Shown here in pieces: positions 1-13,800 of a DNA stretch of 64,000 bases. Source of the DNA: Prosapia bicincta (Eukaryota > Arthropoda > Insecta > Hemiptera > Cercopidae); assembly GCA_036971475.1 (NCBI GenBank), contig JBAIZL010000002.1, positions 135,140,740-135,204,739 on the forward strand, given 5' to 3'. Under the pieces are notes generated by a model. That model saw nothing but the letters and a program-made list of their open reading frames with translations. It did no database searches and was not told the origin of the DNA. The position numbers and the translations under genes were made by a program. The number at the start of each line of letters is the position of its first letter. Position 1 is the first letter of the stretch.

Positions 1-589
1 GAGTAGTGAAGTAAAGAGCTCTGTGAGCAGCATAGTTTGGGATTCGGAAGAGTATGGACGTGCCATCGACAAGCTTCGATAGTGCTTTCTACAGAGGGGA
101 AAAAATCATTAAAATAAGATTCAGTAATTTATCATAACTGTTTTATGTAGTTTCCTCCCTGAAAAAAATAACATCTTTTGTGGGGTGTTTTTCTAATTTC
201 AAGTAAAGTGAGACAGAGGAAACTTAGAATCATAAAACTTGACAAGTTTTTCAAGAAATGTAGCAATAACTTATATTAACTTTTCAAATTATAAAATATA
301 AATGAACGCTTCTAAAGGGAAAGTGAAAAATTTGGCAATCAATTAATTTTAAAATTACCAGTTAAAGTTATGAAAAGTTACACTTAGAAAGACAAAGAAC
401 AAAAATTAAATAATTAACGAAAAGGATAGGTCTGACAGCTCTGATGATGACGGGGAGGGGTGTCCAATATGGATTCAAAGTCAGCGTTTTCCCGGAGAAT
501 TGCAAAAATATTTGAAGCTTATTTTTAAAAAATGTGTGCTTATTTTTTATTCCCCTATCATATCTAAGTACAAAAATACTTTTCTTATC

Positions 590-592
<3 letters not shown>
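1..592. other. Intronic AT-rich DNA, nothing recognised
   Basis: By position this lies inside or beyond the last visible intron of the CUB gene. Short open frames are rich in isoleucine and tyrosine because of the AT composition and the microsatellite that follows. No exon, RNA gene or terminal repeat seen. Confidence 0.5.

Positions 593-629
<37 letters not shown>
593..629. repeat. (AT)n microsatellite
   Basis: Uninterrupted AT dinucleotide run of about 37 bases. Confidence 0.95.
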
Positions 630-632
<3 letters not shown>

Positions 633-1633
633 ATGTGTCGAGCCAATTAGCCCGACAGTTTTTTTATAGGATAAATGACACCTAAATAAACTCCGTCGGG
701 CCAATTGGAACAACATTGTTTTTGAGGTATTTATATTATCTTATCTCTGCAACACACTTTATATTTTTTTGTTTTGTGTGTAACATTTACCCACATAATA
801 AGCTGACTGGCGAGTAAAGTGTTTTGGCGCTTATCACGAAGAGACGTAAATGTGTCACTTGTGATTGATTTGTGAGTTTATAAATATTAAGTACATAGAA
901 TGGAAGTGCAAACATATTGTCTGTCTGATAAGTAATACTTCAGATCTGATAAATACACAAGGTTTCATAGCAAACAAAAGTTTTGAAACTAAGTAATTTA
1001 CTTTATAAGGAATTTATGCTATAATTGACATTTTAGTAAGGATGAGTTTATCTAAGCTTAGTATTAAAATGGCGGGGGGTGGGGTTTTATAAAGTATTTA
1101 TTTTGTTATTTTATAGAAATTATTATAAACACTGTGTTAGAACTATTTAGATATGAATTACTTATTGACGTTGTGTGTAAACTTATTTTTATCACTGAAG
1201 AACGTTGTAAATGGCGAAAGGAAGGGTTGTAGGTACTTAAATTTTTTTGTGGTACTTTTTCTATAACTATAACTAAGTTTTGTGACTGTAAAAAAGGTTT
1301 GTCGGTATCCAGCAACAATTGGGAGAGAAACCCAACATTTAGACAGTCGACAACCATCACCTGAGATACAAGAACCGGCACCACCGCCGAAGTATGTACA
1401 TGTACATACCGGAAATGAAATCACCAAAACTGATGAAAATAAATGCATAGCCAACTTCAGATGACATATTGGTTCCATCAACAACATTTTGAATGCAAGT
1501 AATCAATAATATTTTTTCAGCAATTTTGATGCGCAACTATAAAACATCAATCACTCAATGTGTTAACAAAAGGATATTATAATTCAGGTTTCAATGTGAA
1601 TGGTTGTATATAAAATGATCAGAATTAACTTAC

Positions 1634-1829
1634 AGTGCGTAACTTCCTCCTTTATTGCAGTCTGCAAGGTTTCTTCCCAGTGCAGAAGAAACATATTACC
1701 ACGATGCAGAGCATGTACTATAGTTAATACTATGGTGACACTGATTCCACGAGATAGCACAGGATCAGGAAGTTGTCCTCCACAAAACTGGGCAATTAAT
1801 GGAGCGGTCTCATCTCTTCCATCATAAAT
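1634..1829 (-). CDS. CUB gene exon: second half of CUB domain E
   Basis: 196 bp, 65 codons plus one base. Acceptor TTGTTTAG, donor GTAAGTT. It starts with IYDGRDETAPLIAQFCGGQL, including the fourth cysteine, then PDPVLSRGISVTIVL. The last third (VHALHRGNMFLLHWEETL onward) fits the closing beta strands less well than in the other domains. The gene must continue with a phase-1 exon to the left of the window; I saw no convincing candidate between 1 and 1633. Confidence 0.8.
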
Positions 1830-4800
1830 CTAAACAAGTAGAAATAGTAATTAAAGAATACAAATATGGTACAACTCACAAATATACAATTTTTTATTTC
1901 AAACGCGTTTCAACGACTAATTTGTCGTCATCCTCAGTGAAAATACACAAATGAAATTAACTAAAAAAAATATATATATTAAACATAACCTATAAAGTTT
2001 TAGCAAAAGTAAAAACCATAGGTAAAAGTAAAGTTTTTACTTTTGCTAAAACTTTATAGGTTATGTTTAATATATATATATTTTTTTAGTTAATTTCATT
2101 TGTGTATTTTCACTGAGGATGACGACAAATTAGTCGTTGAAACGCGTTTGAAATAAAAAATTGTATATTTGTGAGTTGTACCATATTTTTATTCTTTAAT
2201 TATAACTTTCACTCACAAGCCAGCTCGAATATTATTTATAAGTAGAAATAGCTTTACAACTTTTATCTTCTATGATTTAACTGTTTTTATTTATGTTCAT
2301 TGACAGATTCTATACTTCACCTATATGGCTGTTATAACAGATATCCAATACATATATCTATACATATATCTCTTTAAATAAAAAATGAATATATGTCCAT
2401 CTGTCCTTTATGCATTACCATACTATTCATCTGATCAATATGAACTTGTGGAAGTTGTTTAGTGGCTGGCAAATGATATCTTCAAAATACACTCTGTTAT
2501 AAGTTATGTCTGGTTTAATAAGGTTTGTTATAATGAGGTTTTTTGTATAAAATTCTGAAGCACTGTGAATAGTTTGTTTTTAATAATCGGTTTGAACATA
2601 AATCAGATTTTTTCCTCTCAGATAATATGGAGTGGGCCGACTGAATTGGGCATTAAAGGTTACATACTGTACTTAAATAAAAGAATGTAATATTTGAACA
2701 TTATATTTATATATTAATTTATGAAGAATTTTGTTCAAATTTGTACTCATTCTCTTTAAAATTTTACGCATAAATTGAAACATACGAGAAGCTTCTTAAT
2801 TGCGTGGGTATCATGTAGGAGCATTAACACTACAACAAATGATTAGTGGCCTCCATTTTCTCCAGTTTGGAACCAACATAAGTGCGTTGAGGTTTTGTGA
2901 CTACCTACCTTACTTTGGTAAACCTAATTTTGTTTTTTTTCTAACATCATAAATGGATACTTCATAGCTTTATGGTAATGTAGGTATAGTAATGTCGTAA
3001 AATATAGTGCTATTTTTTACTAACCCAAAATAGAAACATTTTATTAAAACTAATGTATGTTAGTTTAATACTGGAAAACGATGAAAACCTGTTTCGGTGT
3101 AGGTTAAAAATACTAATTTCCACTGATAAAAATTGAAACGTATAATTCTGTTTATTGATGAGATATTTTTTTAAGTCCTTCACAACAACATTTCACATGG
3201 TGCTCAGCACTAATCGGCTTTTCACAATTAGAAGAGTAAAATGAAGCCATTCATCTTTTGATAACTTAGTAAGTCTTGCAAATTGTTTTTACTGTTATTT
3301 AAGACGAACATCTTGAGCTTTTGCAGTGGTATTCTGAAAATATTTGCAATGTATGACAGAAATGTTTCTGTAAATTTGAGATTTCCAAATGCACTTTAAA
3401 CCAGGGCTCTCTATCATAATGAAAATCTTTTGCACACTCTCGTCTTGATTTTGATTCTGGTCCAGCTTTATAATATTAATCACTTAAATAATAGTTTATG
3501 ACTATCCGAACTTCATATTTAGTAAATTTGTTAAAACTTACTGAGACAGAACGTTTTCGATCGCTATGTACCTATCTTCATCAGTGTCTTCTGCTTGGAG
3601 ATGTTGGGTCAAGCGGTGACGGTTTTAAAGGTAGGTTTTTGATAGTATCAAAGAATATGTGTGATTTGTATTGTGTTTGTTCATTTAATATGTTTGTAGT
3701 TTGTGTTTTTGTGTGTTTGTAAATTTCATATTATTCTAGTGTGTTGAGATGTGGTCCTTTTTTGTTGATGTGTAGGACTTCTAAATTATGATAAATGTCT
3801 ATGTATTTGTGTCCTGTTTCTTTCAAGTGATTGTAAAATGTTGAGTTGGTGTTATGTTTGTGTTCTTTGACTCTCTGTTTAAAGCTGCGACCTGTTTGTT
3901 CAATGTAGAATTTGTTACATTCGTCGCAGTTCAGTTTGTATACCCCTGGTGCTTGTATTTTATAATATTGAACGTATAAATCACTAGTATATAAATTTGC
4001 CAATATTATGCTTACCGTGCCAGAAGGCAAATTCCGGTTTCCCTGCTTTAGAACATTTGAATTTACATCTGATTCAAAGAGTTCACTGCCGGTTTCATTT
4101 AGTTGTAAGTCTCAATAATGTAAGGCTTTTTGATACAGAATCAACAACAAGATTTTCATAGGAGCAACTTTTTTGTTCTTTATGTTGAATGAGATCTTGT
4201 TTTTGCTCATTTAAATCAAGAATACTTGTTTCAATGGCTTCAATGCAGTGATTTGTCAGTTCTATAAGTATTTCCCTCTTATCTTTTCATATAAAGTTAA
4301 ATTATATGGATTGACATCCAGTCAATGGTAAAATAACCATTTTCATTTTATGAATAAATTTTATTGTGTTCAAGTAATATAACACTTGTTTGTTTCCTTT
4401 ACTTTCAAGATTCATTTTAGAACCATTAACACTATTATTTACAATAGTAAAAAGAAATTTTGTACAGAAAAATACTGAAATTAAAGTAACAAAATGAATG
4501 TTAAGGTTAAGGTGTTGTAACATTTACAAGTGAGACTCAAAGACACAAAAAGACTGGCCCGATTGCAAACAGAAGCACCAACAGACATATCTGGATGGAA
4601 CAGGAGTATATCGGTTTAAAGAGTAAAAACGGTATGTCTGTAGCTTATTACTTGAAGAGGAGAGAACAGCATAACTCTACGCTTGAGTGGACACAATATC
4701 ATGCTGTTCTCGTAAAGCAAAGAACCTTCTTGGAATTACAAGAAAGGATAATAATTATAAGAAATTTCTAGAAGCGTCAAATCGATATATAAAGGTTTTG

Positions 4801-7800
4801 TCAAGCACTAGGAAGGGGCATCAGTGTCTAAAATGTGGTGATGAGAGTAAAAGCTTTAGTGACAGAGAGAAACAATGCGTGTTAAGTGTAAATAGACTAT
4901 TAGTGAGCTGAGTGGTCTAAAATTGCCTTTTAATTTGTTGAATGCCTGTAAGAACATAACAATATGTTCTGGTAACAAAGGAATAACAACTCTTGGCTTG
5001 CGTAAGTGTGACTATAGGTAACTGTCACATTAACACATATTCAAATGTATATATTAGGCTTTTTTAGGATAACAAGAAACAATGAATTAATACAGTTCCA
5101 AGTACTTTTCTACATGAATGTTAGATTTTTTACTTTTCAAATTTTAAACATTATTTATGGTTTGTAACATTTAAAAACTTTTTTGTTTATAATGTAGTTT
5201 TAAACAGCATGATTTATGTGTTTCTTTACTGGTAGAACAGACATTTTCCTATAATATTTGAACTAGTTCTTTTAACATACTAGCTATCATAAAACTGTAT
5301 AATTACAAAGTTCTTAGTGCAATTTATTTACAATAACATAATTTGTTCCTATTTTGTTCTTATTCTCTCAATACAGAAGACAGAGTAACAGTGAAAATAT
5401 TTAAATATGTACTTTTAAAATTGTCATTGAAAAGTAAAATGAACATTAACATACATACCTTTAAAGAGTTGTCACTACATTGAGGGTGATAGCCAAAGGT
5501 TTCGATAAAGAATTCTTTAAATGTCAGGCGTACAACTGAACCCATTTTCACAGTAACAATCCATTTAAAAGTGCCAACTAGGACTGAATATTTTGGATAA
5601 AATGGTGAAGAAATATCCCCTTCAATGCCTTCTATATAATTGCCATGTACTAAAAAAAATTATAGATTAATGTAAACATTTCTTACAAAATACGCCACAA
5701 GTGTAAGAAAATTAAATGGGGGATTTTATTACATTTGGTAGAACTGCTGTATAAATTAATAAAGGAAATGGTTATTTGTCTAGAGCGGTGGTTCCCAACA
5801 GGTGGTCCATGGGCAATGTCTTGGGAGTCCGTGAGATGACACTGAAACTAAAGTATTTTTATTTAACACGCTCAATGCCACTATATCCGTAACTACATTA
5901 TTCATGAAAAATAAATAAATGAATCAGTTTTAAATGCAGTATGATTTCAGAGTAAGAGTGTCAAGTACGGAACCTAACATTTCTGTAATCATGAACTCAA
6001 TGGGCAAATTCAACTCATCTCACTGAAATTATTGTAAAGTTGTGAGTTATTGCAATTGTATTACGAGGGTGGTCCACAAAGTAACCTCCGTTTTAAAATA
6101 ACAAATAAACCAGTTGAGATACAAAAATTTTATTATGTACATGTTAAAACTACAGCTTTTCTCTACTTTTCTACATATTCACCATACGAATTCAAGCACT
6201 TGTCATATCTTTTAACAGTTTTTGAAATTCCATCTTTAAAAAAATCTGCCGCCTGAGAACGTAGCCAGCCTGTTACAGCGTTTTGAAGCTCTTCATCACT
6301 CGCAAACCTCTGAGATGCAAGCCACCACTTCATGTAAGGGAAAAGTTGGAAATCACTGGGAAATGATCTGAAAGTTACGAGATTGTGAAGCGACGGTTCT
6401 CGCGAATTTTCTCATCCACTTTGTTCACCAAGTCATCACTGACGAGAGATGGCCTACCACTCCGGTCTTCATCGTGAACGTTCGTTCTTCCATTTTAAAA
6501 AAACGAACCCATTGATGGACTACACCTTCGCTCATAATGTTTGGGCCATACACCGCACTTAATTCACGATGAATTTCAACTGCTGTGTAACTTTTCGACC
6601 ACAGAAATCTTATTATACCTCGCACTTCACACTTGGCGGGATTTTCTATCGCGGCGCTCTTGTTTTTACGTTATAACAAAAGAACGCTCCATAGTACGAT
6701 ACTCTCCCTTGCACAGCTAGAAGCATACTGAACGGCTGCGCACACCGATGTGAGAATGGCGGCGCTACCCCCACTACTTATCACGCCATGCCCAAACGGC
6801 GGTTACTTTGTGGACCACCCTCGTATATAATAATTTTGAACTAATAATATTCTTATTATATTTTTGTTCAATAGTTTTCTCTATTTATCACAATTAAAAC
6901 AAACTTGTGATACTTGTTTTTACTTCATCAACTCCTTTCAAACAAAATATAAATATAAATAAGTTTAATGATTTTCGCCTGAACCTACAAACTTTTTAAC
7001 ATGCTGATAGTCTTACTTTTTGTATCTTAAATAAAACACTTCTTGAATGTACTTGTAACAAACTTGTGGTAAAATCTAGTTCAATTTTCATATGTAAGAA
7101 CAATTTCCACCTTATAGTAAGTAGGCAAGCAAACCATAAATTACTTACTAATAACTAATATAACACAAATTATTGTGCGTGTAATTTATGATTTTAGTTG
7201 AGGAATTTGAGGGGTCCTTGTCAATATAGCAACTGATGAAAGGGTCCCTGAAAAATGTTTTTTGGGAACGACTGGTGCAGAAGATTAAGAAAAAACTAGG
7301 GAGATACTAAAACATGCCCTTACAATTGCTTCATCATAAACAATAAAACTATTGACATTATTTAAAATGGGATATTAATAACAAAGGATATTCTTATATT
7401 TTTTATTTCTAGGCAAAAAGAGCTCAAATACTATAGTGACTCTGAGATAATGGAGTCTATGATAACCTGTCTTTGAAACTACAATGTCTAATAGTTTTGA
7501 ATTAAAAATATAATTAATCACTTAAACAATAGTTTAAGACCATCTGAACTTTAAATTTTGTAAATTTGTTAAAACTTACCAAGACAGAACGTTTTCGATC
7601 GCTATGTAGCAATCCTCATCAGTGTCTTCTGCTTGGAGATGTTAGGTCAAGCGGTGAAGGTTTTAAAGGCAAGTTTATGACAGTATCAAAGAGTATGTGT
7701 GATTTGTATTGTGTTTGTTCGTTTAATATGTTTGTACTTTGTGTTTTTATATGTCTGTAAATTTCATATTGTTCTAGTGTGTTGAGATTAGGTCTTTTTT

Positions 7801-10800
7801 TGTTGATGTGTAGGATTTTTAGGTTGTGGTAAATGTCTGTGCATTTGTGTACTGTTTCTTTTATATGGTTGTAAAATGTTGAATTGGTGTTCTGTTTGTG
7901 ATCCTCGACTCTTTTTTTAAAGCTGCAACCTGTTTGTCCAATGTGGAATTTGTTACATTCGTCGCATTTTAGTTTGTATACGCCTGGTGCTTGTAGTTTA
8001 TATTTGTTGTTGGTGTTGTGTTGTATTTTGTATTGTAATTTGTTATTGGTTTTGTATGCTATTTTGTAACCTATTTTTTGAAATTTGCGGGATATTTTGT
8101 TTGTTGTTTTGTTTATGAATGGTAATGTGATGTATTTATTTTCCCTGTCTGTAGTGTTAATTTTAGCGTTTTAATGTATTTTGTACCATATTTTGTCTGT
8201 TATTGTGGTGTTTTATCCATTTGTGTATGCTAAATATTTAATTGTGTCTAGTTCTTTATTTATATTTTCTGTGGTCATTGGGACTTCTTTAAGTGTATGG
8301 AGCATGGATCTGAAAGCAGCGTGTTTATGTTGGATAGGGTGGTTTGAGGTGTTGTGGATAAGTGTGTCTGTCATTATGGGTTTCCTGTAAATGTTGAAGC
8401 TGTGGTTTTGTGTATGACTTTTTGTTATGGTTAGGTCAAGGAAGTTTAGGGATCGGTTGGTTGCAATTTCTGAAGTGAAGTGGAGTTTTAGGTGTATTTT
8501 ATTAGTGTAGGTGAGGAGTTTTTCGCATTGTCGGGTGTTGCCTCTGTATAGTGTTATGATATCATCGACGTATCTGTGCCAGTAAATGATTTTGTGTGTG
8601 TGTGTATTGTTTGTGAGTATCTTGGTGTTTTCTATGTGTTGAGTAAAATTTCCCTTAGGACACTACTGATAGGACTTCCCATGGGTAGACCATTTGGCTG
8701 TGAATAGAAGTTTGAGTTGTACTTAAAATAGTTTTGTTTGGTGATGATTTGGAGGATGTTTATGATTTTGGTGGGCTTTAGGTATGTTGTTCTTTATTAA
8801 TTGGGTTTCTAGGATGTTGAGTGTTTCGGGTATGGGTAAGCTGGTGTACATATTTGTTATATCGAGTGATAGTAGTGTTGAATTGTGTGGTATATTTATG
8901 TGTTTTATTTTATTTATGAGGTTTGTTCTGTCTTTTATGTGTGTTTCTGTGTTCAAGTTTATGGATTGTCTGACTATTTTGTCCATGTATTTTGCTAGTT
9001 TATGTCAGGGGCATTCTGGTAGTTGATGATGGCTCAGATGGGGACATTGGGTTTGTGAATTTTGGAGAGAGCGCAGATGGTAGGTGCTTTAGGGTGGATT
9101 TGTTTTGGGTGTTTTTTTTTTTTTGTTGATAATGTATTTAGATTTGTTAATTAGTTGTTTGATGATTCTGTGATAATTTTCTGTTTGGTCTGTATGTAGT
9201 TGTACTATATTATTATTTATTATGTAATCATTGATTAAGCGAATTTTTTCTACAACACATAGAAAACACCAAGATACTCACAAACAATATACACGCACAC
9301 AAAATCATTTACTAGCACATATACGTTGATGATATCATTATGCTATACAGATGCAACTCCCGACAATGTGAAAAACTCCTCACCTACACTAATAAAATAC
9401 ACCCAAAACTCCACTTCACTTAATAAATTGAAACCAACCGATCCCTAAACTTCCTCGACCCAACCATAACAAAAAGCCACACATAAATACACAGCTTCAA
9501 CATTTACAGGAAACCCATAACGACAGACACACTTACCCACAACACCTCAAACCACCCTATCCAACACAAACACGCTGCCTTCAGATCCATGCTCCATAGA
9601 CTGAAAGAAGTCCCAATGACCACAGAAAACATAAATAAAGAACTAGACACAATTAAATATTTAGCATACACAAATGGATACAACACCACAATCACAGACA
9701 AACTATGGTACAAAATACAAAAAAACAATAAAATTAACACTACAGACAGGGAAAACAAATAGATCAGATTACCATATATAAACAAAACAACAAACAAAAT
9801 AGCCCACAAACTTAAAAAATAGGATACAAAATAGCATACAAAACTAATAACAAGTTACGATACAAAATACAACACAACACCAACAACAAAGATAAACTAC
9901 TAGCACCAGGCGTATACAAACTGGACTGCGACGAATAACAAATTCCACATTGGACAAACAGGTTGCAGCTTTAAAAAAAGAGCCGAGGAACACAAACAGA
10001 ACACCAACTCAAAATTTTACAATCACATAAAAGAAACATGACACAAATACACAGACATTTACCATAACCTAGAAATCCTACACATCAACAAAAAAAGGAC
10101 CACATCTCAACATACTAGAACAATATGAAATTTACAGACACACAAAAACACAAAGTACAAACATATTAAACAAATAAACACAATACAAATCACACATACT
10201 CTTTGATACTATCGAAAACTTGCTTTTAAAACCGTCACCAGTTGACCCGACATCTTCAAGCAGAATACACTGATGACAATCGCCACATAGTTATCAAAAA
10301 CATTCTGTCTCAGTAAGTTTTAACAAATTTACAAAATTTAAATTCAGATAGTCATAAACTATTGTTTAAGTGATTAATTAAGATTCATCGAACGTAATAG
10401 ACTACAAAATTCAAGAATTTAAAAATATAACCTTTTTCACTGTTACTGATCAAGTTCTCATTGTGTAGAAAATCTAAATTTATATAGTAAACTCTCCATT
10501 TTCCATGAATGAACTAATTTACTCCATAGTTTATTTGTGGGCATACAACTGTGTAAATTACTCTGAAATACAATTGTATACTACAGTTTTGTTCTAATGG
10601 CCTTAGGTGTTAGTGCCTGTAGAGAAACAAAAAATTATGTGCACTTCAAGTTAGCATGAATGATGCCCAAACAGGTCAAGGGGTGGGGTTGAATGATGAT
10701 GCTAATAAACTGAGACTTGAGAGCGGGGCAGAGGAAGAGATAGCTAACAAAGTAAATAGTAAAAGGGGAAGAAAATAAAAGTGAATGATAATCTGCAACA

Positions 10801-13800
10801 GTGTTTAGACGAGAAGATGGAAATGCATAATATGCTGAAAAACTGGTGCTAAGAAAAGTACAATTAAGAATCAAAAAATGTTTTGCATGTAAATGATATT
10901 TTATTTAAATAACTTACTTTTCAAAAACTTATAAAATTCTAAAAAAGCTGTGTTTAATTTTTTGTACAGGACTGAGTGATATTGTTAGTGGCTATGTAGC
11001 TTACCACTGTAATTATATTTTTTTCTATGTTGTTTTTAAGTTCTTGAGTATGTACATAAAATACAAATATTTTCACTAGCTGCATTTTTAAACTAGAACA
11101 ATTTTTACTGAATTTTTATTGCCCTACATTTAAAGTGTTTTTACGAGCCATCCTTGATTTTCATTATATACCAACTACAGTGTTAAAAATTGGGAGTTTA
11201 CTAATGATTTATTGTATAATTAGTATTAAACTATTGGTGCTAATTGTTTTTTCCACAAATGTGTCAGGATTACCTCAAAAAAATATGCACACACAAAAAT
11301 ATTAAAAATGTTTCCCCTTGACAATTAACATAGTGCTTATATTCTTAGTTCTGTCAATTCAGTAAATGCCTGTTACTCTGGTATCCTGAAGTCTGGCACT
11401 TTCAATAATCTGGCATTTCAGGTAGTAGGGTATAAAAATAAAAGTTGGCGATTGGCCGAGTTTATGGCTAGTCGGCAAAAACAAATGTTACCACTTCTCT
11501 GCATTTCATCTTATTTCAGTCAAACCAAGACGTGTCTGATCACTGGAGAGGAGACTTAGATGAACATCGAGGGAACCAAGTAGATTAAAAGAGAAAAATC
11601 TCCAAAAATGCAGAAAAAGCACAACCCGTCGACACCTGTTGCTTGGGAAATATCCAGGAGTTCCTACCCAAGCCCAAAAGAAGGCTAAGAATGAAATGTT
11701 GATAGTGCAGAAGAAAAATTGGCAGCATAATTTAGTCAATGAAATTAAAGAGAAGATAAAACCCGCACGGAAACGATCCAAAAGGAAACACGAGAAAAGT
11801 TAGTCAAAATGCAGGACTTGAGAGAGAGAGACACGTTAATTTTAGTAACAAGTTCTAAATTCAAATCGAAAAGTAGAGTTGCTACGTAAAAGTAGTAAGT
11901 AATAATAAGTGAGGGAGATATTATGGAAATAAAGTTCAGTTACTGTATAGAAGCATTTGTAGTGAATAGAGAAAGTGAAATTAAGTGAGGGTAAATGTTA
12001 GTAGGTAAATGGATGGTCAAGTGAAGTGAAATAAGAAACCAACGCAATAAATAAGAGTCAACCACTGTAAGTATTAATTTATATTAAATTCAAAGCCAAC
12101 TCTTTAAAGTAAAAATATTACAAATTTTATAAACTTTTTACAAATTTGTTTACGAGATAATAAGTAATTCGACCCAGTAAATTTAATTTATCTAACCATG
12201 TGCAATAGCCTACACACATTAAAAAAATTAAGGACATTTTAAAAGAATTGTTAATTGAATAATAAAATAAGAGTTTTGTTCCCTACCGGCAAATGAGAGC
12301 TAGACCAAATTATTTACGTATAACTACTTGTAATTGCTACAACTTTGAACTAAAGAGTAAAGTAAATCATTTATAGTAAAACACAAGTATCTGTCTATTA
12401 AAATGACTCCCTTAGAGTCAAAGATCTTGTAGGGCATCTTAAGTACAGGTATGTTATAATACATATTTATATTAATCACTTAAACCATAGTTTATGACTA
12501 TCCGAACTTTATATTTAGTAAATTTGTTAAAACTTACTGAGACAGAACGTTTTCGATCGCTATGTGCCGATCGTCCTCAGTATCTTCTGCTTGGAGATGT
12601 TGGGTCAAGCAGTGACGGTTTTAAAGGTAGGTTTTCGATAGTATCAAAGAGTATGTGTGATTTGTATTGTGTTTGTTCGTTTAATATGTTTGCATTTTGT
12701 GTTTTTGGGTGTCTGTAAATTTCATATTGTTCTAGTGTGTTGAGATGTGGTCCTTTTTTGTTGATGTGTAGGATTTCTAAATTATGATAAATGTCTGTGT
12801 ATTTGTGTCCTATTTCTTTTAAGTGATTGTAAAATATTGAGTTGGTGTTATGTTTGTGTTCTTCGGCTCTTTGTTTAAAGGTGCGACCTGTTTGTCCAAT
12901 GTAGAATTTTTTACATTCGTCGCAGTTTAGTTTGTATACGCCTGGTGCTTGTAGTTTATCTTTGTTATTGGTGTTGTGTTGTATTTTGTATTGTAATTTG
13001 TTATTGGTTTTGTATGCTATTTTGTAACCTATTTTTTGAAAATTGCGGGCTATTTTGTTTGTTGTTTTGTTTTGTGAATAATGGATAAGTGTGTCTGTTG
13101 TTATGGATTTCCTGTAAATGTTGAAGCTGTGATTTTGTGTGTGGCTTTTTGTTATGGTTAGGTCAAGGAAGTTTAGGGATCGGTTGGTTTCAATTTCTGA
13201 AGTGAAGTGGAGTTTTAGGTGTATTTTATTAGTGTAGGTGAGGAGTTTTTCACATTGACGAGAGTTGCCTCTGTATAGTGTTATGATATGATCGACGTAT
13301 CTGTGCCAGTAAATAATTTTGTGTATTGTTTGTGAGTATCTTGGTGTTTTCTATGTGCTGAAGAAAAATTTCGCTTAGAACACTACTGATAGGACTTCTC
13401 ATAGGTAGGCCATCTGGTTGTGAATAGAAATTTGAGTTGTGGGTGAAATAGTTTTGTTCGGTGATGATTTGGAGGATGTTTATGATTTCGGTAACGTGGG
13501 TTTTAGGTATATTGTTCTGTATTAATTGGGTTTCTAGGATATTGAGCGGGTACAGGTATGTTGGTGTACATATTTGTTATGTTGAGTGATAGTAGTGTTG
13601 AATTGTGGGGTATGTTTATGTCTTTTATTTTATTTATGAGGTTTGTTCTGTTTTTTTGTGTGTTTCTGTGTTTACGTTTATGGATTGTCTGATTATTTTG
13701 TCAATGTATTTTGCTAATTTATGTGCAGGGGCATTCTGGTAGTTGATGATGGCTCGGATGGGAGCGTTGGGTTTGTGAATTTTGGGAAGAGCGCAGAGGG

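Noticed and set aside
368..685. Two overlapping open frames rich in isoleucine-tyrosine
   Set aside because: They are translations of the (AT)n microsatellite and its flanks.
1282..1487. Plus-strand proline-rich frame and overlapping minus frames, a possible further exon of the CUB gene
   Set aside because: No acceptor and donor in the needed phase, no CUB, EGF or membrane signature, and opposite frames equally open.
7513..10381. LTR retrotransposon suggested by matching ends
   Set aside because: The ends are inverted, not direct, and the coding motifs (YVDD RT with GIY-YIG) are those of Penelope-like elements.
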